The notes beneath the pieces were generated by a model, which made no database searches, was not told the DNA's origin, and worked only from the letters and a program-made list of their open reading frames with translations. The position numbers were made by a program, and so were the translations under genes. Below are positions 43,634 through 53,085 of a DNA stretch of 64,000 bases, piece after piece. Where the stretch lies: positions 62,001 to 126,000 of the forward strand of contig CAKOLB010000001.1 in assembly GCA_934096125.1 (NCBI GenBank), given 5' to 3'. The DNA comes from an uncultured Bacilli bacterium. Lineage in GTDB: Bacteria > Bacillota_I > Bacilli_A > RF39 > UBA660. How positions within the stretch are numbered: position 1 is the stretch's first letter; the number at the start of each line of letters is the position of its first letter.

Positions 43634-46600
43634 CTAAAACAAACTTAGTTGAGCTGACTCTGGCATTCCTTTAAATATCCCAAGTTCTCTTAAAGCATTG
43701 ACCGTGGTTTGATTAACCTTTCCTCTAGATGCAAAATCTTCGACACAGTAAAAAGGTTTCTTTTCTCTTTCTTCAATTATTTTATTAGCAACGTTTTCCC
43801 CAAGTCCATCCAAAGCCATAAATGGCATATATAAGCATTTATTTTCTTCATCAATATAAAATGTTTTTGCTAAAGACTTTTCAATATCAATATTTTTAAA
43901 AGAAAATCCCCGGGCAAGCATTTCAAGTGCCACTGCCAAAGTATCACCAACAGCACTTTCTTTAGCTGTTGCCGTAAATCCTTTTTCCTTTATTTCAATA
44001 AGTCTTCTTTTAATTGTATCGTATCCTCCAAGCATCGCCTTAACATCAAAGTCACTTCTTCTTATACTAAAAAAGGCAGAATAATAATAAAGAGGATAAT
44101 ATACTTTAAACCAAGCAACCCGATAAGCCATCATAACATAAGCACATGCATGAGCCTTTGGGAACATATATTCAATCTTTCGGCAACACTCGATAAACCA
44201 CTCTGGCACACTATAATCTCGCATCGTTGCCGCATGTTCAAGCCACTTCTCAGGTTCCTTTTTAGCTTTTCCTTTTCGCACAAATTCACTTATTTTAAAA
44301 GCTCCAGAGGGCTCTAAACCATAATTTATCAAACTAACCATGATATCATCACGACATCCAACAACTTCATCAAAAGATGCAATATCATTAAGAATTAACT
44401 CCCGCACATTCCCTTGCCAAACATTAGTACCATGAGAAAGACCAGCAATCTTTACTAAGTCTGCAAAATGCGTAGGCTTAATTTCCAAAAGCATATTTAT
44501 AGCAAAATTTGTCCCAAACTCTGGCACCCCCAAAGTTCCTGTCTTACAAAGAATTTGCTCTTCAGTTACCCCTAAAGCTTTTGGAGAAGTAAACAAACTT
44601 ATTATATTGTGATCATCAAATGGAATTTGCTCTTTAATATTAATACCTGTTGTATCCCCAAGATATCTAAGCATAGTCGGATCATCGTGACCTAGTATAT
44701 CTAGTTTTAAAACATTATCATGAATTGCATGGAAATCAAAATGAGTTGTATACCACGTACTATCTGGTTCATCCGCCGGATACTGATAAGGAGTAAAATC
44801 AAAAACATCCATATACTGAGGAATTACAATTATTCCCCCAGGATGTTGTCCAGTTGTTCTTTTAACTCCTGTACATCCTAAAGCAATTCGTTCTATCTCT
44901 ACATTATTTAGTATTAAGTTGTTATCTTCACAATATCCCCTAACATAGCCAAAAGCTGTTTTTTCCGCAACCGTTGATATAGTACCAGCACGATATGCAT
45001 GGTCTTCACCAAACAGTACTTTAACATGATTATGAGCATCCGCTTGATTATCTCCCGAGAAGTTCAAATCGATATCCGGCACCTTTTCCGCCTTAAAGCC
45101 TAGAAATGTTGCAAACGGCATATCTTGTCCTTCTTTTTTCAAAGCCTCACCACATTCACATGTCCTATCTGGCATATCATAACCGCTTGGATAAAGGCTA
45201 GCAAGGGACTCACCTTCTTCATTTTCAAAATACGACCTTTTACACTTCGGACAAACATAGTGAGGTGGAAGACCATTAACTTCTGTTATTCCCATCAGCG
45301 TTGCAACTAGGGAAGAACCAACTGACCCCCGAGACCCAACAAAGTATCCATCTTCATTAGACTTTTTAACAAGTTTTTCCGCAATTAGATATATTACATC
45401 ATACCCACCCCCAATAATACCAGCAAGTTCTGCCTCTATTCTCTCTTCAATATTTTTGGGAAGCTGATCACCATATATCTCATGAGCCTTATTATAAACC
45501 ATTTCTTTGGTAATCTGTGCAGAATTCTCAAGCAAAGGTGTATAAAGTTTATCATGAATAATTTGGAGGTTATCTATTTTATCCGCAATTAAATTTGTAT
45601 TAGTAACAACTATTTCATAGGCAAGCTTCTCTCCTAAAAAGCTAAAGGCATCAAGCATTTCATCAGTTGTCAAAAAATACATATTGGGAATAACTGTTCC
45701 TTTACGATTCAAAGGATGAAGTCTACCATTAGTCTTTTGATGAATAATAACTTTTCGGTATATTAAATCATCTGGCCTTAAGTTATGAACATCACTAGTT
45801 GCAACTACAAGTTTCCCCATATTCTTCGCTGTTTTCACAAGCCTAGAAACATAACCATTATACTCAGCAGCATCATGAAACTTTTTATCAGGCCCAATAA
45901 GATGAGTTACTGCATTCACTGGTTGCACTTCGATATAATCATAAAACTTCATCATTTCTATTAAATCTTCATCGCTCATTCCATAGCCTTTTTCAAAGAC
46001 TTCACCATTTGTGCAACCACTACCAATAAGCAGTCCTTTTCGAAGTTTAAGCAAATCCGTCCTAGGTATCTTTGGCTCTTTTCCTTTATATAAATACTTG
46101 GTATTAGCCATACTTATAATTTTAAATAAATTTTTTAATCCTTCTTTATTTTCGGCAAGCACTGTTAAGTGAAAAGGTCTAGCAAATTTTATTGCTTTTT
46201 CTTTATCTGCTAAACTATCCAAATCAAGGGTAGTCTTAAAATTTTGTCTTTTTAACTCATCAAACATCCGGTACAAACACATCGCTGTCCCTTCTGAGTC
46301 ATAATCTGCCCGGTGATGTTTATCTTCATCCCACTCAACATTTAAATTTTTAACCAAAGTCGAAAGTTTATGATTTCGCCAGTCGGGATACATATTTCGT
46401 GCTAGCCCCATTGTATCAATAACAGTACTATCAAAACTTCCTAAATCATATTTTTTACAAGCTGATTGAATAAAGGAAATATCAAAAGCTGCATTATGAG
46501 CAACAAGAGGCAAATCTTTGATAAACTCTAAAAATCTTTTCGTTACATTTTCTTCCGTATCTTTCCCCACCAGCATCTCATCAGTAATACATGTTAAATC

Positions 46601-47944
46601 TGTAATAACTTTAGGAAGAGGTCTATCACAAGCAATAAGCTCATCGAATCTATCAATGATAGTGCCATTTTTAACTTTAACAGCCCCAATTTCTATCATT
46701 TGGTCTATTCCACTATTAAGCCCAGTAGTTTCGGTATCAAACACAACGTATTCTTGGTCCATCAAAGAGTATTCTTTATTATTAAACACAATATTAGCTT
46801 CAACATCCACAACATTAAGCTCTGCCCCATAAAGAGGTTTAAACTTATCTTGTTCTTCTTTTCCTTTATTAGCTTTTACCGCCGCATTATAAATATCTGG
46901 ATAAGCTTGTAAAACATTATGGTCCGTAACAGCAACTGCCTTATGCCCAAGACTCATAGCAAACTTCACTAAATCTTTAGTTCCAACAACTCCATCCATC
47001 ATACTCATCATCGTATGGGCATGAAGTTCTACTCTTTTCTTCTCTGCCGTATCTTTTACCTTTTCATCTTTACTAGGTATTTCTTCAATTGAGCGAGCCG
47101 TAATAACCATTTGCTTTAAATAAGGGTCCATCTCCATTGAGCCATGCACTCTATACCATTTATTTACACCAAGTCTTTTATTTATTCTAGTAAATTCTTC
47201 TTCATTAAACTTTACAAACTTCATAAGATAACTATCAGTTTTATCACTAACCTTTAAGTTCATAATGAAAATAGGCCCTTTTTTTCCTTGCCTTTCCACC
47301 ACTTCTTTAGCAAATATATATACTTCTACAATAATATTTTTCATCTCTCCCAAAATATTATTAAGTTTTGTTACTGCTCCATCTTTATGAGTTCCCATAA
47401 TAACAGGGCTTATCTCTTCTTTTACCGCTCCCTTTTCCTTCGACGAAGCTATCTCCTCTTGCAATATCTTTCTCTTTGCATCACTTATATTTATACTTAT
47501 ATTTCTTTTTCCAAGCCCATACTTTTCAAGTTCATCTTTTAACTTTTCACTTTCTTTTTCCAAATCGCTTTGCTCAAAATCATTTAACACTTCAAAATAT
47601 ATTGTATCATCTACAACTTCAATATTACTTTTTTTAAGTCCAATCAAACTAGGTCTTTTAATAATTATCTCATCTAAAAAATAATCTAAATAACTTTTTA
47701 TATCTTCTTCATTTATCTCTTTATAACTCATCTTTATTTGGCATTTTTTATCCCCATTTATACCTCCTAAAGCACATGACAAAAGAGCATTAACATTCAT
47801 TGGTGGTAATACTTTATCATTATTTATATACACAACAAAAACATTATCGCTGCGTCTTAAGACTACTCTTTCAACTTTTGCATCCACAAAAGCCTCATCA
47901 CTAAAGGAAATACTTTGAAAAAATCTTTCTAACTCATTATTCAT
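43634..47944 (-). CDS. polC: DNA polymerase III PolC
   Basis: Main replicative polymerase of low-GC Gram-positives. 1436 residues. Order: N-terminal domain; OB domain near 200-290; PHP domain starting VELHAHTMMSMMDG (residue 303); inserted DnaQ-type proofreading exonuclease YVVFDTETTGLNSG (near 400) with HNAAFDISFI and HHRADYDSEGT; second PHP half; zinc motif CPKCKR and CECG; palm with VPDIDLNFSGD; GQHPGGIIVIP; C-terminal duplex-binding and HhH. The full set is intact. It lies six bases after dnaE. Confidence 0.99.
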   Translation of the reverse strand: MNNELERFFQSISFSDEAFVDAKVERVVLRRSDNVFVVYINNDKVLPPMNVNALLSCALGGINGDKKCQIKMSYKEINEEDIKSYLDYFLDEIIIKRPSLIGLKKSNIEVVDDTIYFEVLNDFEQSDLEKESEKLKDELEKYGLGKRNISINISDAKRKILQEEIASSKEKGAVKEEISPVIMGTHKDGAVTKLNNILGEMKNIIVEVYIFAKEVVERQGKKGPIFIMNLKVSDKTDSYLMKFVKFNEEEFTRINKRLGVNKWYRVHGSMEMDPYLKQMVITARSIEEIPSKDEKVKDTAEKKRVELHAHTMMSMMDGVVGTKDLVKFAMSLGHKAVAVTDHNVLQAYPDIYNAAVKANKGKEEQDKFKPLYGAELNVVDVEANIVFNNKEYSLMDQEYVVFDTETTGLNSGIDQMIEIGAVKVKNGTIIDRFDELIACDRPLPKVITDLTCITDEMLVGKDTEENVTKRFLEFIKDLPLVAHNAAFDISFIQSACKKYDLGSFDSTVIDTMGLARNMYPDWRNHKLSTLVKNLNVEWDEDKHHRADYDSEGTAMCLYRMFDELKRQNFKTTLDLDSLADKEKAIKFARPFHLTVLAENKEGLKNLFKIISMANTKYLYKGKEPKIPRTDLLKLRKGLLIGSGCTNGEVFEKGYGMSDEDLIEMMKFYDYIEVQPVNAVTHLIGPDKKFHDAAEYNGYVSRLVKTAKNMGKLVVATSDVHNLRPDDLIYRKVIIHQKTNGRLHPLNRKGTVIPNMYFLTTDEMLDAFSFLGEKLAYEIVVTNTNLIADKIDNLQIIHDKLYTPLLENSAQITKEMVYNKAHEIYGDQLPKNIEERIEAELAGIIGGGYDVIYLIAEKLVKKSNEDGYFVGSRGSVGSSLVATLMGITEVNGLPPHYVCPKCKRSYFENEEGESLASLYPSGYDMPDRTCECGEALKKEGQDMPFATFLGFKAEKVPDIDLNFSGDNQADAHNHVKVLFGEDHAYRAGTISTVAEKTAFGYVRGYCEDNNLILNNVEIERIALGCTGVKRTTGQHPGGIIVIPQYMDVFDFTPYQYPADEPDSTWYTTHFDFHAIHDNVLKLDILGHDDPTMLRYLGDTTGINIKEQIPFDDHNIISLFTSPKALGVTEEQILCKTGTLGVPEFGTNFAINMLLEIKPTHFADLVKIAGLSHGTNVWQGNVRELILNDIASFDEVVGCRDDIMVSLINYGLEPSGAFKISEFVRKGKAKKEPEKWLEHAATMRDYSVPEWFIECCRKIEYMFPKAHACAYVMMAYRVAWFKVYYPLYYYSAFFSIRRSDFDVKAMLGGYDTIKRRLIEIKEKGFTATAKESAVGDTLAVALEMLARGFSFKNIDIEKSLAKTFYIDEENKCLYMPFMALDGLGENVANKIIEEREKKPFYCVEDFASRGKVNQTTVNALRELGIFKGMPESAQLSLF

Positions 47945-47950
47945 ACTATA

Positions 47951-50779
47951 CTAACCCACCTTCTTTAACATTTTAACAATTATACTATATTTGTCAAATC
48001 TTTTAGTTACACTAGCATTAACCATTACTAAACTATTAACCTCTAGTCCTTGATACTTTTGATATTCACTTGGAAATAGCACTAATGTTTCTTTTCCCGT
48101 CTCATCACTTGCTAAAATAAAAGCCATCTTCTCATTTTTCTTTGTCTTAATTACATTTATTTTTTCTATTAATACAACTAACTTTATATTTTTAAAAGAA
48201 TAATTTTGATAATTTGCAAGTTTCACAACACCATTTTTATAATTACTCGCCGGATGATTACTGAGAAAAACACCAAAACTGCTTTTTTCTCCTTGGTAAA
48301 TTTCTGATGCCTCATACTCTGGATATTCTTTAATTAAAGGTTTACCAACTAGTTTAGAATTTCCCGCTATTTGGCCATAATTTAGACTTGCTAGAGCATT
48401 TTCATCAAGTGTCCTGCGGTTTACCCCCAAAGAATCCAAAGCTCCTGCTTTAATTAATACTTGCAAAATCTTTTCGTCCACAAAATCTCTATTTATAGCA
48501 CAAAACTCAAATACATCATTATATATCTCATTTCTTCTTTGAATAATTTTATCAGCTATTTCCCTAGTAATACCTTTAATTAAGTATAAAGGAAGCACTA
48601 AAAACTTATCATTTAAATAATAATCATTATGCGATTTATTAATATCGGGTTTAATTATCACTTTCCCCCTAGCTTTAAAATAGTTAATATATCCATCTAT
48701 TTTCTCATCACTTACCTTATCACTAAGCATAGTTATCAAAAATTCTCCCGGATAATATGTTTTTAGATATGCCATTTGATAAGAGATAAGGGCATAAGAA
48801 ACTGAATGCGATTTATTAAAACCAAAACTTGCAAATTTTTCAATCTGTAAATAGATATTCAAAGCATTATCATAGCCATTTGCCTTTGCTCTTTTCACAA
48901 ACTCATCTTGCTTCTCTTTAATATACTTTTCATTTTTTTTCGATATAGCTCTCCTGATTAAATCGGCCTCAGCATAAGTATAACCCGCACACTTTCGTAA
49001 AATAGTCATAATCTGCTCTTGATAAATAATCACCCCAAAGGTAGGTTCTAAAATACTTTTAAGTCTTTCATCCGGATAAGAAACTACCTTACTTTTTTTT
49101 CTTTTTATATATTCTATCGCTTGGTCTTTTGGTCCAGGCCTACCAAGAGCAACTGCACTTACAAGTGTCTCAAAATCATCTGGAAAAATATCCTGAATAA
49201 GCCTTTTCATCATCGGCGTTTCAAACTGAAATATCCCATCTGTATTTCCCTTTTTAAATATTTCATAAACTTTCTTATCTTCCAAATCAATATTATTTAA
49301 GGAAGTAATATGAGCCATATCCATTATTCTAGCAATCGTGCTTAAGTTTTTCAAAGCTAAAAAGTCCATTTTTAAAAGGCCTAAATCCTCCAAGTAATTC
49401 ATGGTAAGTCCCGTAATTAAAGTATCATTTTCATAATGAACTGGAATAATATCATCTAAAGGCTTTGAGGATATTACCACTCCTGCAGCATGAATTGAAG
49501 TATTTTTCTTAAGGCCCTCTAAATGCCTTGCAATAACATAAATTCTCCGCACAGCAGCATCACTTTGCAAAATATTTTTAACTCCATCTATTTTTAGATT
49601 TTCAAGTAAACTCAAATTAGGACTAACTTCTTTTAAAAGTCTTAAAAAATTATCATTTTCAAAATTTAAAGCTTTTGCAACCTCTCTTAGCACCAGTCTA
49701 CTTTTAAGGGTATTAAAGGTAAGCCCTAAAGCTACTTTATCATCTCCATATCTTTGGCGTACATAAGCAATAACTTTTTCTCTTTTTAAGGCATCAAAAT
49801 CGATATCAATATCTGGCATAGTAACCCGCTCTGGATTTAAAAATCTCTCAAACAGTAAACCATACTTCAAGGGGTCAATATCAGTTATCCCAAGGCAATA
49901 ACTAACTAAAGAACCTGCCGCCGAACCTCTTCCAGGACCTACTAATATGTTATTCTTCTTAGCAAACAAAACATAATCATACACAATTAAAAAGTAATCT
50001 ACAAACCCCATCTTTAAAATAACATCAAGTTCATAGTTAAGACGTCTTTTATATTCATCACTTACCCTTTTGTCAAGCCTTTTAAAAAGCCCTGAAACAG
50101 CCAAAGACTTCAAAAAATGATAAGAATCTTTATTTTCATCATACCTAGGAATAAAAAGTTTATTTTTTGGCATCACTACATTTAACAAATTAACTACCTC
50201 TATAATTTTTTCATCATCAATTATTTTTTCATCATCAAGCGAAGCCTCTAACACTTCTCCATCTTTTCTAATCATATCCAAATACTTCAAATATTCAAAA
50301 TCATTATTCAAATAATTCATTTCATTAATATATACAATATTTGGTGTTATCTTTTCTTCGGCTTCTTTTTCTTCCTTCGTCTTATAACTTAAATAAACAT
50401 TACCACTTTTAAATACCTGGTAAAACTTTAAACTCTTGAAAGGAAGAACTACTAAAACATCAGAAAGCTGTATCAAATCTTCCAAAGCAAGACTTTTCCT
50501 TTCTTTTTTCGTATGCACTTTTAAAAGCTTTTTGTACCCATCATAATTCATCGCATATAAATAAATAGATAAATTATCAAACTTTACCTCAAGACCTATC
50601 AAAGGCTTGATACCACATTTTTGGGAGACGTTATAAAACTCAATAACTCCATATAAGTTCTCATCACAAATACCACAAGCAGAAACTTGCATCTTTTGCA
50701 AATACTTAAGTAAATCAGGTATCTTAATTAAACTTTTCAGCATCGTATAATCAGTCGTAACTTTCAAAGGTATATGCAT
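47951..50779 (-). CDS. dnaE: DNA polymerase III alpha subunit DnaE
   Basis: Second replicative polymerase, which in B. subtilis extends RNA primers before PolC. 942 residues, short form as in Bacillota (about 1100). PHP-like N-terminus, palm catalytic motif TMPDIDIDFDALKR near residue 320, GRGSAAGSLVSYCLGI, SIHAAGVVIS, and FNKSHSVSYALISYQMAYLK. C-terminal OB fold. No exonuclease domain. dnaE and polC in one operon couples supply of the two polymerases; in B. subtilis they are far apart. Confidence 0.97.
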   Translation of the reverse strand: MHIPLKVTTDYTMLKSLIKIPDLLKYLQKMQVSACGICDENLYGVIEFYNVSQKCGIKPLIGLEVKFDNLSIYLYAMNYDGYKKLLKVHTKKERKSLALEDLIQLSDVLVVLPFKSLKFYQVFKSGNVYLSYKTKEEKEAEEKITPNIVYINEMNYLNNDFEYLKYLDMIRKDGEVLEASLDDEKIIDDEKIIEVVNLLNVVMPKNKLFIPRYDENKDSYHFLKSLAVSGLFKRLDKRVSDEYKRRLNYELDVILKMGFVDYFLIVYDYVLFAKKNNILVGPGRGSAAGSLVSYCLGITDIDPLKYGLLFERFLNPERVTMPDIDIDFDALKREKVIAYVRQRYGDDKVALGLTFNTLKSRLVLREVAKALNFENDNFLRLLKEVSPNLSLLENLKIDGVKNILQSDAAVRRIYVIARHLEGLKKNTSIHAAGVVISSKPLDDIIPVHYENDTLITGLTMNYLEDLGLLKMDFLALKNLSTIARIMDMAHITSLNNIDLEDKKVYEIFKKGNTDGIFQFETPMMKRLIQDIFPDDFETLVSAVALGRPGPKDQAIEYIKRKKSKVVSYPDERLKSILEPTFGVIIYQEQIMTILRKCAGYTYAEADLIRRAISKKNEKYIKEKQDEFVKRAKANGYDNALNIYLQIEKFASFGFNKSHSVSYALISYQMAYLKTYYPGEFLITMLSDKVSDEKIDGYINYFKARGKVIIKPDINKSHNDYYLNDKFLVLPLYLIKGITREIADKIIQRRNEIYNDVFEFCAINRDFVDEKILQVLIKAGALDSLGVNRRTLDENALASLNYGQIAGNSKLVGKPLIKEYPEYEASEIYQGEKSSFGVFLSNHPASNYKNGVVKLANYQNYSFKNIKLVVLIEKINVIKTKKNEKMAFILASDETGKETLVLFPSEYQKYQGLEVNSLVMVNASVTKRFDKYSIIVKMLKKVG

Positions 50780-50873
50780 ACTTATCTCCTCTAATTTAGT
50801 ATAACATATATTTTTACTTTCAGTGGTAATTTTCCGAAACTTTGGGTATAATAAGGTTGGTGATTAATTAATC

Positions 50874-51515
50874 ATGAAAAACAAATGGCAAAAACTTTTT
50901 TACCACATTATATGGCTCTTTCTTTTAGGAGCATTCGCCGGCTTTATTTTTGAAAGTCTTTGGCACTTAATTAAAAATGGTGTTCTTATAAATAAACAAG
51001 GACTATGGTATGGCCCCTTTAAACCAATTTATGGAACCGGTCTTATAATCATTACGGCCTTACTTTATAGAATAAAAGACAAAAATCCAATCTGGCTCTT
51101 TATCGCTGGTATAATTATCGGCTCGGCTTTTGAATTTATCGCCTCTATCTTTCAAGAAAAAGTATTTAGCACATATACATGGTCCTATAAATCTTTTAAT
51201 TACAACCTTGATGGCCGCATCTATCTTCCCTACTGCATAGTCTGGGGAGCTATATCATATTTATGGATGCACTACGGTTTTAATTACTACCTAAAAATAT
51301 TTAACAAATACTATAACAAGGAATTTAGAGTATTAAGTCTGATTATCTTTATCCTTATGAGTTATAACATCTCTTTAACTTGGATAATAACAGATAGATA
51401 TGCCGACCGGAAAAGAGATATCGCCGCCACAACTACTTTAGAAAAATACATTGATAAAAAATATTCCAGTGATCAAATAGAAAAGAAATTCCCTAAACTT
51501 CGGGTAAAGTACTAG
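50874..51515 (+). CDS. Putative ABC-transporter type IV (CmpB-like) membrane protein
   Basis: 213 residues with about five hydrophobic segments. GAFAGFIFESLWHLI, then QGLWYGPFKPIYGTGL, AFEFIASIFQE and YNLDGRIYLPYCIVWG match the pattern of the PF06541 family (named putative ABC transporter permease, although no ATPase partner is known). GGTGAT precedes the start. Single gene, followed by rpmB. Role unknown. Confidence 0.82.
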   Translation: MKNKWQKLFYHIIWLFLLGAFAGFIFESLWHLIKNGVLINKQGLWYGPFKPIYGTGLIIITALLYRIKDKNPIWLFIAGIIIGSAFEFIASIFQEKVFSTYTWSYKSFNYNLDGRIYLPYCIVWGAISYLWMHYGFNYYLKIFNKYYNKEFRVLSLIIFILMSYNISLTWIITDRYADRKRDIAATTTLEKYIDKKYSSDQIEKKFPKLRVKY

Positions 51516-51569
51516 ACAAAAAACAAATAAATTGTTAAAATTAACTAGTAACGAAAAGGAGTGATAAAA

Positions 51570-51746
51570 ATGGCTACAAAAGTAACTTTGAAAAAACCAC
51601 TATCTGGTAATAAAAGATCACATTCTATGCGAGCTACTAAAACAAAGCAAAAACCAAATTTACAAACATTAACTATTAACGGTGAAAAAGTTAGAATTAG
51701 TACAAGAGAAGCTAGAACTATTAATAAGAAAAATAAAGCTGCATAA
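51570..51746 (+). CDS. rpmB: 50S ribosomal protein L28
   Basis: 58 residues from ATG 51570 with AAAAGGAGTGA upstream. PLSGNKRSHSMRATKTKQKP and PNLQTLTINGEKVRIS, then REARTI are the L28 signature. The usual N-terminal zinc-type cysteines (CxxTG) are absent, so this is a cysteine-free form. A weak hairpin with T-run (CTGC/GCAG) follows. Confidence 0.95.
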   Translation: MATKVTLKKPLSGNKRSHSMRATKTKQKPNLQTLTINGEKVRISTREARTINKKNKAA

Positions 51747-51796
51747 GTTAAAGGCAGTTTTATTTTTTTGTTTTAATACTCTTCTGCAAAGTGGCT

Positions 51797-51905
51797 CTAC
51801 TCTTTTGGTACATGAACATCACTTAAGTTCTCATAAATATTATACAACTTAATATTATACTTTTTAGCATCCTCGCAAGTTAAATCTTTAAAAGCAGGAC
51901 TATGT
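51797..51905 (-). pseudogene. C-terminal fragment of an unidentified protein
   Basis: On the minus strand 35 codons read SPAFKDLTCEDAKKYN, then IKLYNIYENLSDVHV and a TAG stop. Codon use is normal for the genome but there is no start and a stop lies just upstream. Probably the tail of a lost gene. Confidence 0.4.
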
Positions 51906-51906
51906 T

Positions 51907-51931
51907 AATTTGAAGTGCAACACTTCAAATT
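51907..51931. repeat. Perfect 11-bp inverted repeat
   Basis: AATTTGAAGTG, loop CAA, CACTTCAAATT, 24 bases before the -35 box of the antisense RNA promoter. No T-run; may be an operator or the scar of a mobile element. Confidence 0.5.
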
Positions 51932-51954
51932 TAAACTAACAAATTAATAATTTT

Positions 51955-51983
51955 TTGACAATAATAATAATTCATACTACTAT
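51955..51983 (+). promoter_or_regulatory. Promoter of the convergent antisense RNA
   Basis: TTGACA (51955-51960), 17 bases, TACTAT (51978-51983). Start near 51990. Confidence 0.72.
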
Positions 51984-52012
51984 TAGCATGTAAGCAAGAA
52001 AACTTACATAAA

Positions 52013-52057
52013 ATAAAAAAAGAGGAACACTTAATCTTGCAAGTGAATGTCACCTCT
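52013..52057 (-). terminator. Terminator of the peptide toxin mRNA
   Basis: On the minus strand AGAGG...CACTT, 8-base loop, AAGTG...CCTCT and a T-run. Confidence 0.75.
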
Positions 52058-52060
52058 AGT

Positions 52061-52189
52061 TTAAAGACTTGACACTCTATAGATGCTGAAGAGTGTCCAT
52101 TTTTTTATTGCTAACCCCCGTAAGGTAGAAAGTAACAAAATGATAGCAATGAGCTTTAGAACTTTTATAATAAAAGTCTTAGTTTTCAT
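52061..52189 (-). CDS. Candidate type I toxin peptide (42 residues)
   Basis: MKTKTFIIKVLKLIAIILLL then STLRGLAIKKWTLFSI and YRVSSL: a basic start, one membrane-spanning helix (about residues 6-22) and a cationic, aromatic tail. The ribosome site AAAGGAGGTGG is close to perfect. A promoter (TTGTTT-17-TATAAT) and a terminator bracket it, giving an mRNA of about 235 nt. Hydrophobic peptides of this size with a convergent RNA at the 3' end (TxpA, BsrG, Fst types) depolarise membranes when unchecked. I do not recognise the exact family, so function is inferred from layout. Confidence 0.65.
   Translation of the reverse strand: MKTKTFIIKVLKLIAIILLLSTLRGLAIKKWTLFSIYRVSSL
52071..52106 (+). terminator. 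Plus-strand terminator inside the toxin frame
   Basis: GACACTC and GAGTGTC stem followed by CATTTTTTT. It ends the antisense RNA within the last 12 codons of the peptide gene. Confidence 0.8.
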
Positions 52190-52254
52190 CTTTATCCACC
52201 TCCTTTCCTTCTCAAGATTGGAGGACGAGGCTCACATCAAATATTCCTGTCAAA

Positions 52255-52283
52255 ATTATATAATAAGGAAATTTATAAAACAA
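52255..52283 (-). promoter_or_regulatory. Promoter of the peptide toxin gene
   Basis: TTGTTT (52283-52278), 17 bases, TATAAT (52260-52255) on the minus strand. Leaves a leader of about 60 nt before the ATG at 52189. Confidence 0.75.
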
Positions 52284-52373
52284 GCGAACAAATAAAAGGT
52301 TTTATTAAAATTGTTATAATTTAGACTAGGCAACACTAAAGACAAGTAGAAACTGATATAATCTATCTGTTTT

Positions 52374-52496
52374 TTATATTAATATTGTTTTACCTTTAAG
52401 TAAAAAGGCAATAGTTTGGCATAAACTTATGTTATTTTCGTATATATTAGCACCTTCAACACTTCTAAATTTACCAGCCTTTTGTTTTATCTTAAA
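52374..52496 (-). pseudogene. Short coding-like remnant
   Basis: Minus strand reads FKIKQKAGKFRSVEGANIYE, then NNISLCQTIAFLLKGKTILI and a stop, with a stop also just before. No start codon. The gap 52190-52658 otherwise contains the toxin promoter, this remnant and the promoter of the 52659 gene. Origin not recognised. Confidence 0.35.
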
Positions 52497-52598
52497 TCAT
52501 CTTCAGCACAATTATTCGAAAACGTAATAAAAATTTTTTTTATAAATAAAAGATGATTTTCACAATATTTTATTAATCTATTAATTAAATTTTTTATA

Positions 52599-52627
52599 TT
52601 GCATTATTTTTCATTATAATCTATAAT
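52599..52627 (+). promoter_or_regulatory. Promoter of the 52659 gene
   Basis: TTGCAT (52599-52604), 17 bases, TATAAT (52622-52627). Confidence 0.7.
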
Positions 52628-52658
52628 ACTTATCTGCAAAGAAAGGAGGAATGCAAAT

Positions 52659-53051
52659 ATGAGTGAAAAGAAAAAAGAAATTGAAAATTTAAATTGTTAT
52701 TTAATTACAGCAGCTATGCTTTACATAAAAGAAAACTCTATAGATGATTATCACGATATAGAAGCAATTAATTTATTTAAAGAAAAATTTTTAAGCAAAG
52801 AAGAACTTACCGACTATGAAGAAATAGTACCTGCAATAACTAGTGAGATAAATAAATCTCAAGACTATAAAATGATATACGATGATATATACCAAACCAT
52901 AGTTAAACCATTTGTTTCAAAGATAGATAATAGCGAATATAAAAAAGCTTATTTTATCTTTAACAGTAGTTTTCATTCACTAAAAAATGCTTATCTTTTG
53001 CCTTATATTCAAAGCAGCTTCATTGAAGCATTTAAAAGAGCCAGAGGCTAA
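52659..53051 (+). CDS. Helical cytosolic protein, unknown
   Basis: 130 residues, all-helical, no membrane segment; LNCYLITAAMLYIKENSI at the start and FNSSFHSLKNAYLLPYI near the end. AAAGGAGGA precedes the ATG, a good promoter lies upstream and a terminator downstream, so it is a complete single-gene unit. It sits between two toxin-antitoxin loci; whether it belongs to either is unknown. No family recognised. Confidence 0.72.
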   Translation: MSEKKKEIENLNCYLITAAMLYIKENSIDDYHDIEAINLFKEKFLSKEELTDYEEIVPAITSEINKSQDYKMIYDDIYQTIVKPFVSKIDNSEYKKAYFIFNSSFHSLKNAYLLPYIQSSFIEAFKRARG

Positions 53052-53053
53052 AA

Positions 53054-53085
53054 TAAAATCAGGAAATCATTCTGATTTTTTTATT
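53054..53085 (+). terminator. Terminator of the 52659 gene
   Basis: AAAATCAG, 9-base loop, CTGATTTT and a T-run. Confidence 0.88.

Larger units (their letters stand above)
51990..52106 (+). ncRNA. Candidate antisense antitoxin RNA
   Basis: About 115 nt from the promoter at 51955 to a terminator (GACACTC, 13-base loop, GAGTGTC, C, A, then T7) at 52071-52106. It contains no plausible coding frame. It is complementary to the 3' end of the peptide mRNA on the other strand over about 90 bases, including the last 15 codons and the terminator hairpin. That is the layout of type I antitoxins such as RatA or SR4. Confidence 0.6.

Noticed and set aside
52083..52295. 70-residue plus-strand frame opposite the peptide toxin
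   Set aside because: No ribosome site, and the plus-strand terminator lies within it; it is the shadow of the minus-strand gene.
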